Shown here: positions 10,993 to 21,332 of the stretch, piece by piece
Position numbering within the stretch: the first letter of the stretch is position 1
Layout: every line of letters begins with the position of its first letter
NCBI GenBank assembly: GCA_025266875.1
Contig: JALLLT010000003.1
Span: 1,426,001-1,490,000 of the forward strand
DNA: 64,000 nucleotides
DNA from: Fennellomyces sp. T-0311
Lineage: Eukaryota > Mucoromycota > Mucoromycetes > Mucorales > Lichtheimiaceae
Direction: 5' to 3'
The notes under the pieces: model-generated
What the model was told of the DNA's origin: nothing
What the model saw: the letters and a program-made list of their open reading frames with translations, nothing else
Database searches by the model: none
Made by a program: the position numbers and the translations under genes

Positions 10993-12288
10993 GGTGTGTA
11001 ATGATCTGTCGCAAAAGATGAGTCAGCTCCGTTCTCGCCGGGATATATGCATATTTTTGCCACGCTTCCAAACAGTCACTTGCCGATCCCCCATGATTTC
11101 TATATACTCCACACACACACGCATACAGGTGCATGCAAGCAGACTTACATAATCTTCGTTTCCTGCGGGTCCACTTTTTTTTTTGGTACCGGTAACCCCC
11201 AACCCTTCGTTCTCTTATAAGCTTGGGAAGAAGCAGGTCTAGCGGTTAAATCGGTTAAATCAGTATTCCGCGGAAAGATAAAAATAACCGGCGATGAGCC
11301 AACCGTGGCGTATAGATACCCCGTAACGAATGAATGCCAAACATTTGGCCAGCCTATGTTTCATGATAAAGTCGAGATCCGAGGAAGCATTGTTGGTCGG
11401 TTATGACTGGTCCTTGCTATAGAGATAGTTCCCGCGGAAGCAGCTCGCCTAATGTAGATCATCAGGCTTGTCATCTTGTGGATTTTACGTACAGCAATAT
11501 TGAGACTACCGGTTCCTCCATTAAAATTCGTGTGTCTGATCGATACGAGGTTACTGTTGCCTAACAAACGAATGCACGTCATGACATTGCTTCCTTTTTT
11601 CTACGAATAAATGTGCTACCAACTGTAAAACGACAGCGTAAGGTATCTATCTCCTATGCCAGGCTACTGCTTCTGGGTGAGCGGACACGGTTTGTGCATG
11701 TAAGTACATACTTGGTTGCAAGTTTCTACAAGTCCTTGATAAAACAAATGTTTAAGACAGAATTTTAGGTATATAATAACGAAAGGAGACAGAAAAAAAG
11801 GCAGAGGGAGACGTTACAGACACTGCGGGACTCCATATCTGCCTCTTTAGAGTATCTTTTTAATTACATACAACGATAAGCTATTTCGCCTCTGATATCA
11901 ACGCATGCTGTATACGTCTGCCTGAGGGAGTCATTCCACCTTCCTTGCTTATAAAAAGAATTACGAAATGAAGTATGGATAAACTAAAATACTGAAAAAT
12001 GGCGCAGCAATGTTACAAAAGTATAAACGTTTTGGATGACGTTTTCTGGAAGTTATAAAGCATAATACGCCAGGCCAGCAAGAAACCACTTGGTAGCATC
12101 TCATCAGTAGTTATAGAATAGTACGTGCTTAGAAAATAATCTCTTTCCGAAATCGATATCAGGCGTAGACAAAAATTATGCAGAATGATCAATGCTAATG
12201 AGCGTTAAATGCATCGACTAAAAATCTATTGGTAACCCTTCTTGCTTGTATTTTTTGGTTCTTAACTCGACGCACCTTGGATGCTATA
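10993..12288. other. Gene-free AT-rich intergenic DNA
   Basis: About 1.3 kb upstream of the phosphatase gene. It contains a short direct repeat (cggttaaat near 11,240-11,260) and scattered short open frames, but nothing with family resemblance, no convincing tRNA and no splice-supported gene. Confidence 0.5.
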
Positions 12289-12810
12289 TTATATTGTTAC
12301 TGCGGTACATAGGTTATTTCCAGCTGTAGAATGCTGCGACAACGATAGTAAAGCACTGTCACAATGGGAATATGTCATATGGCGTGGATGATCCAAACTT
12401 TGTACCACAGACACCAAGTTCATTTCGGAAACCATGAAATATGTCCCGTATTTGGTACATAGGGACAAAAAAAACCCATCACAAAAGCACATATATCGAC
12501 ATTCATCGTCGTAAACGTCGTCGTATGGTATCGTTCTATCGACTAAACATATTTCTGATGAAAGTCAGTATAAGCAATGTCGAATTTTGGATAAAACGTG
12601 ATACTTTGCGCAACGTTTCTTGTGATTCCATAAAGTGACAAGCGGCTTTTATGCTTTATAATGTCTGCTAAACTATCAGAAACTTACTGATGCTCATGTT
12701 CGCAAGTTCAATACACAGGAAGGAAAAAATCAACTACGTAAAAAGAAAAAAAAAAGCAATGCAGAAAACTACTGTGATAATAATTCCAAGATACATTGTT
12801 TCTAGAAAAA
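12289..12810 (-). pseudogene. Relic of the two-helix LVD/CFC membrane protein family (copy c)
   Basis: Conceptual translation on the minus strand recovers, in order, a hydrophobic segment (YLGIIITVVFCIAFFFF, near 12,800-12,735) matching helix 2 of the intact gene at 14,803-15,397, then LSKIRHCLY, LVDRTIPYDDVYDDE and RYMCFCDG, colinear with the family. It is broken: a TGA follows the helix, another TGA sits just before the LVD block, and the C-terminal tail diverges. Best seen as a decayed tandem copy. Confidence 0.65.
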
Positions 12811-12971
12811 GGTATATGGGAAAGGCATTTCGACTGCGATTTTAGCTGGAGTACTTGGGCTTGTGGCTGTGAAAGTAGCATAAGCTTATTTGGTTTATTA
12901 CCAGTCAGTGCATAAAGCTCAGCGAACCTTAATAGCGCCGATTTTGATGAGCGCATGCTACGCAGATTTAC

Positions 12972-13223
12972 TCAGCATGGGCTTACAGTATGTAACTTTC
13001 TACGGAAAGCAGGGTAAACTCCTTCCCAGCAGACACCACGCAAAGTGTATCTATAGATGTATGGTACTGATTTAAAAGTGGGGCAATCACGACGGACATT
13101 CACGTGTGTGGCTACTAGGCAATCGAACATAGAATACCAATTGTACTCATATGTAAAGAGATATATATATTCCCTATATTGTACAATGACGACCATATCA
13201 GTATCTATTAGTATGATGGCCAA
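12972..13223 (-). other. Possible further fragment of the LVD/CFC family
   Basis: An open frame of 83 codons between two relics has LIDTDMVV followed by a Tyr-rich stretch (REYIYLFTYEY), loosely like the LVD...RYICFC core. It has no CFC pair. Position between two copies and same strand favour a diverged fragment, but chance cannot be excluded. Confidence 0.25.
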
Positions 13224-13560
13224 GAGTTACGCACGAGCAATCGCTGTTGCGAAGATAGCGACGTTGAGAATGATGTAAGCTTAATCTAAAAAACGCTAAG
13301 CGTATATATGTACGAGCGTAGTACATAAGTAATGCTTAGAATTTTTGTGCAATATACTTTTAAATAAAACATATTGAGATAAATTATCAGTGATTTTTAC
13401 TGCAAGCTTCTTAAATACAAAGGAATCGGAACATGATTGATAAAAGTTTTTTGGACAAGGAATAAGTTTGGGTGATTGCCTTTTGTGGAGGGGAGACGGT
13501 GATATAGATCCTATCAAACTATTTGGACTGAACAGGGGAACTACAATGATGATACGTATA

Positions 13561-14199
13561 TTACGCGCACTTTCCATCGCGTATCGTGTAATTTGTTTGG
13601 AGACTCGATTCAGATGCAGATGTATCGTTATACTGCATAGCTGGGGCAATATATGGTACATTTAAAGCTGTTGCGGAAGGCAATGAGGATACATCCAATA
13701 GAGCGGTCAAGTGCTGTGATATTGGAAGTATGTGATTTTGCTGCTTGGTAGATCCAGATCTATACCACAAAGCAGACTGCCAAGCTTATTTGCGATACGA
13801 TGGTATAACTGGCGCTTGATAACCTTAAATAGGTCGATCACAAAAACACATAAACTGCCGTTCACAGTACCTGTAGATTTCGTACGAGCGTGTTTCATCG
13901 ACCAAATATTCACTTGGTGTAAAGTAATATAGCCAGTTGGGGATTTTAGATAGACGCCAGAGTCTGATGAATGCCTTTTGTAAGTGTATAAAATGATATG
14001 TAAATTGACCTCTCATTTATAATTGTTCGAAATCAACAGACTTGTTAAACTACCTCCTTATTTCTTGTAAATGTACCACAGCAAAATAACTGCGCATATA
14101 AAAGAACGGTGAAACAAACTGTAATCGCAATATACCCTGGGTCTATTGCTTTGAACCCAATAAAAAGGAAATATGCGCGGAGCAAGGAGCGCTGGTATT
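13561..14199 (-). pseudogene. Relic of the two-helix LVD/CFC membrane protein family (copy b)
   Basis: Aligned with the intact copy it retains helix 2 (DPGYIAITVCFTVLLYAQLF), the intron at the same place (gtagtt...caaaag), then IRLWRLSKIPNWLYYF, TPSEYLVDETRSYEIY and RQFMCFCDRPI, and a C-terminus with SSLPSATALNVPYIAP matching the intact protein. Defects: the start codon position reads ATA in the otherwise matching context TTTAA-ATxCCAGCG, there is a frameshift in the first helix region, a TAA directly after CFCDRPI, and a frameshift beyond it. A clear pseudogene. Confidence 0.75.
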
Positions 14200-14802
14200 T
14201 AAGTTTCCTTGTCTGTGGCCAAAGTGGTATATACCAAAGCGACGCTCTATCTGATTAGAGCAGTCGGTCTGCCAGGTCATAGGATGTACAAAAAAAGTTT
14301 ACAGATAGAGGCAGTGTCTAGTTTCCAGCATGTATGTACGGAGCTGTTACTACTTATTTAAGCTTGTTATCCACTAAAGTTGCTATACGTTCGGCAGCTT
14401 TGAGATATACTATTATCAAAACTTGTGCAGCAAATATGGTTTAATTTGCTGCTTCTCGTTGTTTACAGGTATAGAGAAAGACCTAATATGACATATACGA
14501 TCGACAACCCAGTGATTCATACTATGTGCATCAAGATATAAAAAGTGCACAACATGAGGGGTGTATGCCAAAGACTATAACTTTTTGCGGAAGATGCAAT
14601 TCAGTAGGTGTATAGCAGCACTTCTATAAGCACAGATTCCAAATAGGAAGATATATTGGGCTGCTTATCTAAAACAAAGGTACATAAAGTTTGTGAAACA
14701 CCGTTTGGGTGCTGAGCAGAGAGACCATTCACAGGAAATGGAAGTTTGGTCAGGCGACTTGAATGTGACAACCTTGGTTGTACTATTTGCCGACCCATCC
14801 TA

Positions 14803-15397
14803 CTACTTTCCTGTTTGATATGACGAAGAAGTGTCACCGATGTCACATTCCATAGTTACAGCAACATATGGACTTTCTGGGGCTGCAGAAGGCAATCCAG
14901 ATGGAATGCCGGAACATGCTGATGATGGCAATGGGTACCCGTCATCTGGTGACTTCTGCGATGCTCTTGTACAACAAACAATGCTGCGCAAGATACGATT
15001 GCTTAATTGCCACAGCTGATACAGACAAATCGACCGATCGCAAAAGCATATATATCGTGGCTCAGAACTATAAAAATCGGAATACGATTTCTTGCTATCG
15101 ACCAAGTACTCTTTGGGGGTAAGACAATAAAGACAGTATGGAATTCCGGTAAGTCGCCATATCGCCTCTTTTTTGCATAGAGCAATAAGTATTTTTTCTT
15201 ACGTTTGCTTATACTGACAATGGCTTACGTGCGGTGGACCGTCCGGATGGCTTAGTGTCATAGATCAATATTACAAGAATAACGAGGCAAGTAAGTGAAA
15301 AGATCACCCAGAAAGCAATTATTCCTGGTTTCATGGTCTTGGTAGAGTTGACTGCAAAATATATGGCGGCAAAAGAGACTATGTACATCGCTGGCAT
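14803..15397 (-). CDS. Two-helix cysteine-containing membrane protein, founder of a local family (copy a, intact)
   Basis: Exons 15397-15229 and 15167-14803 (61-nt GT-AG intron, phase 1) encode 177 residues. Two hydrophobic segments lie near the N-terminus (AMYIVSFAAIYFAV, residues 3-16; GIIAFWVIFSLTCLVILVIL, about 25-45). After the intron come IWRLTGIPYCLYCL, TPKEYLVDSKKSY, a core RYICFCDRSICL, then RILRSIVCC, and a Ser/Pro-rich tail. Colinear conservation with two decayed copies nearby (12.3-12.8 and 13.6-14.2 kb), including the intron position, shows this was a real gene. No known family was recognised. The cysteine-rich part after the helices could be cytosolic or lumenal; CFC and CC pairs could be acylated or bind metal, which is speculation. 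Confidence 0.6.
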
Positions 15398-15883
15398 TTA
15401 AATATTCGTTTGTGGCTTTCCTGCAAACACTCTAAACTGTGGCTGTAACAGTGCTAATGAACATTTTTACTTTGACCGCCGTGATACAGCGGGGATCAAG
15501 TCTCTGGGCCAAGGCTCGACGAATGGGATTCTAGAAAACATTTTTCTGTGTGTTCCACCATCGCAACTGGCCCTTTGAATATAATTTGGCCTGTGAAACT
15601 GAAATTTACTTTTTGGCATGTTTGTGCAGTGCAAAAAACCAACTAGAACTAATTTGAACAGCTTATTCTTGGTCTTGTTTTACTCCGTCGTTTATTTTAG
15701 AGAGAGGGACAAAGATTAGCTGTCGATCGTAATTTTATAGTATTCTGTGCAAACTGTGCACCCAGTATATGTGGGCAATAGCTTGACCACCGATCGTAAA
15801 GAATGTCGACCTACTGGCTTTGCCTCTCATAGTACATCCTCATAAAAGGTTGTGTATACTGCATCATCACCCCACCGTACTAC
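15398..15883. other. Intergenic DNA left of the inverted-repeat element
   Basis: About 490 bases of AT-rich sequence upstream of the two-helix gene. No gene recognised. Confidence 0.4.
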
Positions 15884-15930
15884 TCACCATGGGAAATAAT
15901 CCGGACAATCCGGACAATCCGGCGCATCAG
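15884..15930 (+). repeat. Left terminal inverted repeat
   Basis: 47 bp, with three tandem CCGG-centred units (aatCCGGacaatCCGGacaa). Pairs with 17651-17697, 45 of 47 identical. Confidence 0.8.
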
Positions 15931-16199
15931 CGCATACTTTTTAATCTCAGTATATGTCCAGATTCCCTATATGGTAAAAAATCTGAAGTCTGCGTACTGA
16001 TACCTTATATGGTAAGAAATAGGCAGCCAATGCCGTGTATCAGAAGACGCTTTTGCTCAATAAATCTTATTTGCGAAAAAAAAACTTTATTGTAAAAAAA
16101 AAAACTTTCAGGAGGGATGGCTCTTTCTTTTTGGGCACGAGCAGATGGCCGGGATCGCCATCACTGTACCTGTGGTTGTTGTGGTTGACGCTGTTGCTG

Positions 16200-17303
16200 T
16201 TGCTGTTGTTGTTGCCGGAGGGGAGCGAGGAAGGGATCGTACTCTTCATCTTCGTCCTCAAAAATGTCAATACCATCGTCGTCAGTATCGCCAGCGTTGT
16301 CAGCACTATATATATCGCGTTCTTCAAGTTAGGTCCAGTATTATCATCAGTTTGACAAAACATACGTGTTCCCCGCGGCTGCACTGCTGATTTCCCTATC
16401 AAATAATAATGAGTATATAAAATACAAATACACCTTTTTTTATGCTTACCTTATGCTGACATGGAAGTCGACGCGGATGGAGTTGCTGCCACATCCTTAT
16501 GGCCCATCCACGAAGCAACTCTGGACACAGTCGTTCGAGAGCTATTTTATAACAAGTTATCCATGGACTTACGATGCATATACTAGAAGCTAGTTAAATC
16601 TGAGCATGCCATATGATATATCATTATACATACCTTCCATCCTGGTTGACTCGCATGCTTTTACCTTTTGGACAATAGACGTACTTGAGCCACAGCTGGC
16701 GGATGATGGCTCTACTGAGCCAGTGATCTGTGCATCGTCCCAATGGCACCTTGTATACCTCTCGACTACGGGCTCAAAAGTCTTGTAATAGTTGGCGATG
16801 GCATCATCACCTATATACCTGTAGTTCGAGGCACGCAAGGTGTTGACGCACAGATCCCTCACGCCATGGCTCCACGCAACAACTTTAAGAAAGGTAAGAA
16901 GACTCTTTACACTTGCCTGGTTTGGCAGGGAACAGAACCTCTGCAGGAAATCAATGCAATGGTTGACCAGGACAGTCTGCTTTTTATCACCGGTGGTGGG
17001 GGCTGACTCAGCGCCACTATTAACATCTCTCGCTGGAGCATCTGCTGGCAGTGTGAACGTTGAGGCAATGTGATCCTCCTGAGTCTTGGTCAGCTTCCTC
17101 TGATCCAGCGCGAATTCGTATTGCTGGTGTTGCTGCGGTCACTGCGCGACCAGACCTTCCAGCGCGGCGACCCGTTTAGTCAACGTGCCAACCTGTTCAC
17201 TCAAGGTTGACACCGTGTTGTTCAAGGCTGACAAAGCATCCAATGCCAAGATGAGCAAATCGCGCTCGGACATCCGAGTCAGGTCAGGATGAGAAGGATT
17301 CAT
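16200..17303 (-). pseudogene. Element-borne coding region: coiled-coil N-terminus, acidic/Gln-rich C-terminus
   Basis: ATG at 17303. The first 50 residues are a hydrophilic heptad region (LNNTVSTLSEQVGTLTKRVA) followed by an in-frame TGA at 17141-17139. The same frame then stays open for about 180 codons (NHCIDFLQRFCSLPNQ; VRDLCVNTLRASNYRYIGDD; KTFEPVVERYTRCHWDD). Further candidate exons lie near 16,600-16,450 and 16,390-16,350. A segment at 16,330-16,190 reads as a strongly acidic stretch (DAGDTDDDGIDIFEDEDEE) ending in a Gln run. Not all junctions keep frame, so the gene looks decayed. No DDE or other catalytic motif was seen; family unknown. Confidence 0.45.
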
Positions 17304-17410
17304 TGGAAAAAGAAAGAGAAGTAAAATCAGTGGTCACGGCAAATGCGCAGCAGAAAAAAGTAAAATCTCGCCGCATATATAAACCGTATGGGCCGTATGG
17401 GCCTGATGCT

Positions 17411-17530
17411 GTTACACTTGTCTGTGTATATGGCAATTTTTTTCATCGTGTTGCTACACCGTGTGTGTATATGGCAACTTTTTTCATCGTGTTGTTACAC
17501 CATGTGTGTGTATGGCAATTTTGCTTGTCG
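17411..17530. repeat. Short tandem repeat upstream of the element's coding region
   Basis: About 2.5 imperfect copies, period 41-46 bases, of a unit with GTTACAC, then TGTGTATATGGCAA, then a T run and CATCGTGTT. Another TATATGGCAATTTT lies at about 17,630. On the minus strand these lie just upstream of the coding start at 17303 and could be promoter repeats. Confidence 0.55.
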
Positions 17531-17650
17531 TGAGTGTCTTGAGTTTCCATACCTGGAACGACAAAGCTTTCTGTCTACCAACTGTTACACGTGCCTTCCC
17601 TTTTTGACCTCTATTCTTTCTCCGGTGTGTATATATGGCAATTTTTTGTC

Positions 17651-17697
17651 CTGATGGGCCGGATTGTCCGGATTGTCCGGATCATTTCCCATGGTGA
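17651..17697 (-). repeat. Right terminal inverted repeat
   Basis: 47 bp, inverted copy of 15884-15930 with two mismatches. Followed by CTAC, matching the four bases before the left end. Confidence 0.8.
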
Positions 17698-20600
17698 CTA
17701 CATCATGCCCAACTGCACATGCAATGGAACTCACAGTAACCACAGCATCCACATGTGCCGGGAGGAGCAATAGCTTGCTACCAGTCTCAACACCCTGCAA
17801 CATTCATTTGTGGCACCACCAGCACAGCAGGATCAGCAGCATCATGGCCATTTTATGCTAGGAGCGGTATTCGAACTGCAACAGAAACAATTATACCGTG
17901 CGTTTTATCCATCATATCATCTGCCACCATGCAACCACCAAATCATATTCTGGCCTCCCAACAAAGACCACGCAAAGACACAAAAGGGATCGTTCATAAA
18001 GCCAAAGGACGTTCATGCTACGGATTGTTTCTTCCATAAGCAGGTGACATTTTATGCTATATCTCGGGCATCCATCTGCGCTATACTATACGCTATACCT
18101 TTTGTTGGCACTGCATATCACTTTGTTTTTTCTTACAAGGCACATTTTGCTACGGGTATTTTTTTATATGTTTGTTCAAAGTAATAAACGCGTTCAAAAT
18201 AATGGATTTTGCCCCAAAGAACATTGTAAAGATCCACTGCAAACGGTCAACCAGCTGCAGATTTTCATAGCGATTTGAGTCCATCAGCGGTGCATTATCG
18301 CGTTTCAGAAATTGTGGTTTGTACGTTAGTATAGCCGTTCTGTATGCTGAGTAATGACTCTGATGTCTGCAAAACCTAGAAACAGATATTGAATGATTTG
18401 GTGTTTGGTAATTACAAGCGACTCGCTACACACCGAATGTTTTACACTCACCAGTATTGCAGAGGCTGACATGACGCTTTGGTTGTAACAATGCGTATTA
18501 ATTTTCCCTGCGCGGAAAGGTTAGGTTGCTACGTATTTTTGACGCAACTTTCAACTTCCATCGCTATACCAAAAGGCTCCAGCAGTATTCTGTGCAAACC
18601 TCAGTTCCACGAACACATAGTCAGGTTTTTTGTGCTGGGCATGGCAATCAAAGGTGGTAAATTGGCAAGGAAATGTGAGAAATTTTATCCACGGACAGTA
18701 ATAGCATATTTATAGTTGACTTTCATCTGTCGACCATGGAAGCACATCATCTATTCCAATTCACATATTTATGTAGTAGTTGGGTAACCGAAATTGCACT
18801 TATTAGACTGGATGGAATGGGCCAAATAATGTTACATTATATACGCTGTTAAATTAGAAGAGGAGCAAGTGTAAAAGGCAAGTACGTCAACGAGACTTAA
18901 AAAAGGTAACTGATTCATTTCATATGCTTTACCCTCCCTATTTATAATAAATGCCTATCCACGATGGGTTTTCCAAAAGCCGGTATTTCCGTGAGTGATG
19001 TGTAATGTCAAACTTATTACAGTTGAGCAGTAATAGATCGTGATGTTCGATAGGATGAATGCTGACAGAGTGTATTAGTGAAGAGGCACACTGACTGGAA
19101 GGCCGTGCGTATGAGTAACCTGTTTGGCTGAGTATTTGGTAAGCATGAAGCTCAACATCCCGATGTCGGAAGTGGGAAGCAGCGGTAAGGATGACAAAGC
19201 TCTTATGCGATGACCGGCGGCATTGGTGACAAAGAAGTTTGTTAAGGTATGTTCATGATGGATATGACACACGTGGTACGTGAGGACATATCCGTATGTG
19301 GACAATATACATGGACTAACCCTGCCATTGCATCATAGCAGCTTTACGGTACGTACATACGGTACGTAATCAAATATTACTGAATACTAATATCACGATA
19401 GCAGTAAACGCGTACTTAAACGTAATGAACACTTTGTCATGGTTGAAATAAGCTTCATATGGGGTACATTGCGCGTGGTACAGTACAGACCGAATTCCAT
19501 CCTTACTTTCGCTCAACGTTTTGTTATGGGATCCATGTGAACAGCTATCCAGATCTTCCGTTATTTAACTGTGCCCTCTTTCCAGTTTAGTACTGAATAC
19601 TACTATGGTTTTCAATACGACGTATCCGCACAATTGAGAGGGATGTCGATCCATTGATTTCAGTGATATACCTGAAATTATACCTCAGCATGATAGACAA
19701 AAGCGTGCCTGAGATACATTTCTATAAAGCACGATTCAGTACGGAATACATAACATATTAAACTGGCAGATGAAGTGATCTATTGAATGCTATGGACCAA
19801 GTAATGTGATAGTCTAGCAACTTGACTTTTACTCATGTATCCAATAATCGTAATTTTGAACCCGGCTAGAGTGGGGAGTGCTTACTTGGCGGAGTCGAGG
19901 CAATGTTGTGCGGTGTCCTACTATTGAGAACCAACCAGACAATATAAATTCTCACTTGATGTGAGAATGGATACCGACGGGGCCATGGTGGCAAAATATG
20001 AATCGATTTGGTATACAAAAGATGGTGTTATACTAGTGGCATTCGATACAGAAGAATATTAATATAGGGCATCACATAGTTTATTGGTGTCCGCTGTAAT
20101 AAATGTGGTACGATTCTATTACTGATCAAGACAATAAGGTCATTAAAGAGATGTCACCTTATCTATATATACCTGTTAGTATCTTGTACTAGTTTCTTAA
20201 TCGAATTGGAACTCAACCTTCGCAATTGGGAAGGATACTTCTGTAATGTCTTACATTCCCAATAGAGTAAGAGCCGGATAAGCAATTGTACCATATCGCA
20301 AAAGTACGTTTTTTTGGTGTGATGGCGATCCAGATGGAAATTCGCAGATTTGAATAGGGTCCAAATGCCGATGATTATTTTCTTTCTGTGGGGGTACTTG
20401 TAATTCGCAGAGAAGGCGAGCAGTTTACGCAAACTTACCAATAAGGAAACCCTCTAGTTAATCTGCTGGTCTAGTTCCATGGTATGTTAGTATATGATAG
20501 CTATGTCTTTTAATATAGCTCATTCAGCGTATAGATGATAGATAACACGCCTAATGATGTGTGGATTCAATAGTTTTGCAAAGTCCAAAGATCGCACTAT

Positions 20601-20714
20601 CATTGTACCCTTGAATTTATGTCTCACGGCGATCATTGAGCGATCGAACGGTGTCACCGGATCTTTTTAGATGCGATAAACAGGTACCAAAAGATACATG
20701 CATACGTGTTTACA
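17698..20714. other. Gene-poor AT-rich DNA with possible relics
   Basis: Three kilobases without a confident gene. At 17,704-18,044 on the plus strand two frames carry protein-like sequence: one has a Cys/His pattern (CTCNGTHSNHSIHMC), the next AFYPSYHLPPCNHQIIFWPP. They are separated by a stop and may be a relic of a zinc-knuckle protein. At 19,345-19,370 the word TACGGTACGTA occurs twice in tandem. A minus-strand frame at 20,163-20,441 contains KKTYFCDMVQL, only faintly like the CFCD core of the local family. Confidence 0.4.
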
Positions 20715-21155
20715 TCACAACTGCGCAAACATTATTTGCACCAGCTGCATTATAAGAGGCTCCTTCGATTGAAGGGGTAAATTAAAACTGCATTGATGCA
20801 GCATGTTCTCTGGACGTTCATTGCTGTATTCAGATACATCATATGACTTTACATAAATAACAAAACCGAAGCACAGGCCAGAAGTTCTACGAGATGAAAA
20901 GGATGTGTTATCGCATCTACAGCAATCAATGGAGAGCATTAGGCGTTTAGAAACGCAGAAACACTGCTCAACGCGACATAAAGCTACGTATGGAATATGC
21001 GGTATTTGGATGCACAGCACCGAGTTCCTTGGGTTCAGACAAAGTAAGCCGACGGCCACATGTTTTTCGTTACACATTAAATTTGGCTCGCAACAATCGA
21101 TTTCGGTGGCTGTGGCTTGCGTTTCTTTCTCCGTCTTTTTGTTTTCCTCCATCAC
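20715..21155 (-). CDS. Hypothetical 146-residue cysteine-rich protein, possible diverged LVD/CFC family member
   Basis: Intronless frame of 146 codons with 13 cysteines, opposite in direction to the HET gene that starts 177 bases away. Aligned with the intact two-helix protein at 14,803-15,397 it shows CLNPR versus CLTPK, then a CFC pair exactly 26 residues later in both, then KRLMLSIDCC versus NRILRSIVCC after a gap of eleven residues. The DNA of that last block is also similar (about two thirds identical by eye). Unlike the intact copy it has a charged N-terminus (ENKKTEKETQATATE) and no clear membrane helix. It may be a 5'-truncated relic or a soluble variant. Confidence 0.4.
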   Translation of the reverse strand: MMEENKKTEKETQATATEIDCCEPNLMCNEKHVAVGLLCLNPRNSVLCIQIPHIPYVALCRVEQCFCVSKRLMLSIDCCRCDNTSFSSRRTSGLCFGFVIYVKSYDVSEYSNERPENMLHQCSFNLPLQSKEPLIMQLVQIMFAQL

Positions 21156-21332
21156 ACAAAGTATAACTTCCGCTTTTCAACCCTTCTTCATACTTTCAGC
21201 AAGACACGACAGCCTGGCCCTGTGCTTTTCTGACCTCTGGACGCGGTGTAAAACGACTTTTTTTTTGGCAGGTTCTTAAGATGTGATGCCAAAGTATCCG
21301 CGGAGTGGCTAACGGATTGAACCGCCAACAGT

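Larger units (their letters stand above)
15884..17697. mobile_element. 1.8-kb element with 47-bp terminal inverted repeats
   Basis: The two ends (15884-15930 and 17651-17697) are inverted copies differing at 2 of 47 positions. Each begins TCACCATGGGAAAT and carries three ATCCGGACA-type units. The element is flanked on both sides by CTAC (15880-15883 and 17698-17701), a possible 4-bp target-site duplication. Inside, on the minus strand, is a degenerate coding region (about 16,200-17,303). No transposase motif was recognised, so it is either a non-autonomous DNA transposon or one whose protein family I do not know. Confidence 0.65.

Noticed and set aside
14230..14290. tRNA-like stretch (gctctatctgattagagc)
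   Set aside because: No complete cloverleaf with T-arm and acceptor pairing could be built.
20163..20441. Minus-strand 92-codon frame with KKTYFCDMVQL
   Set aside because: Only a loose resemblance to the CFCD core and no LVD block at the right distance; too weak to count as a family copy.
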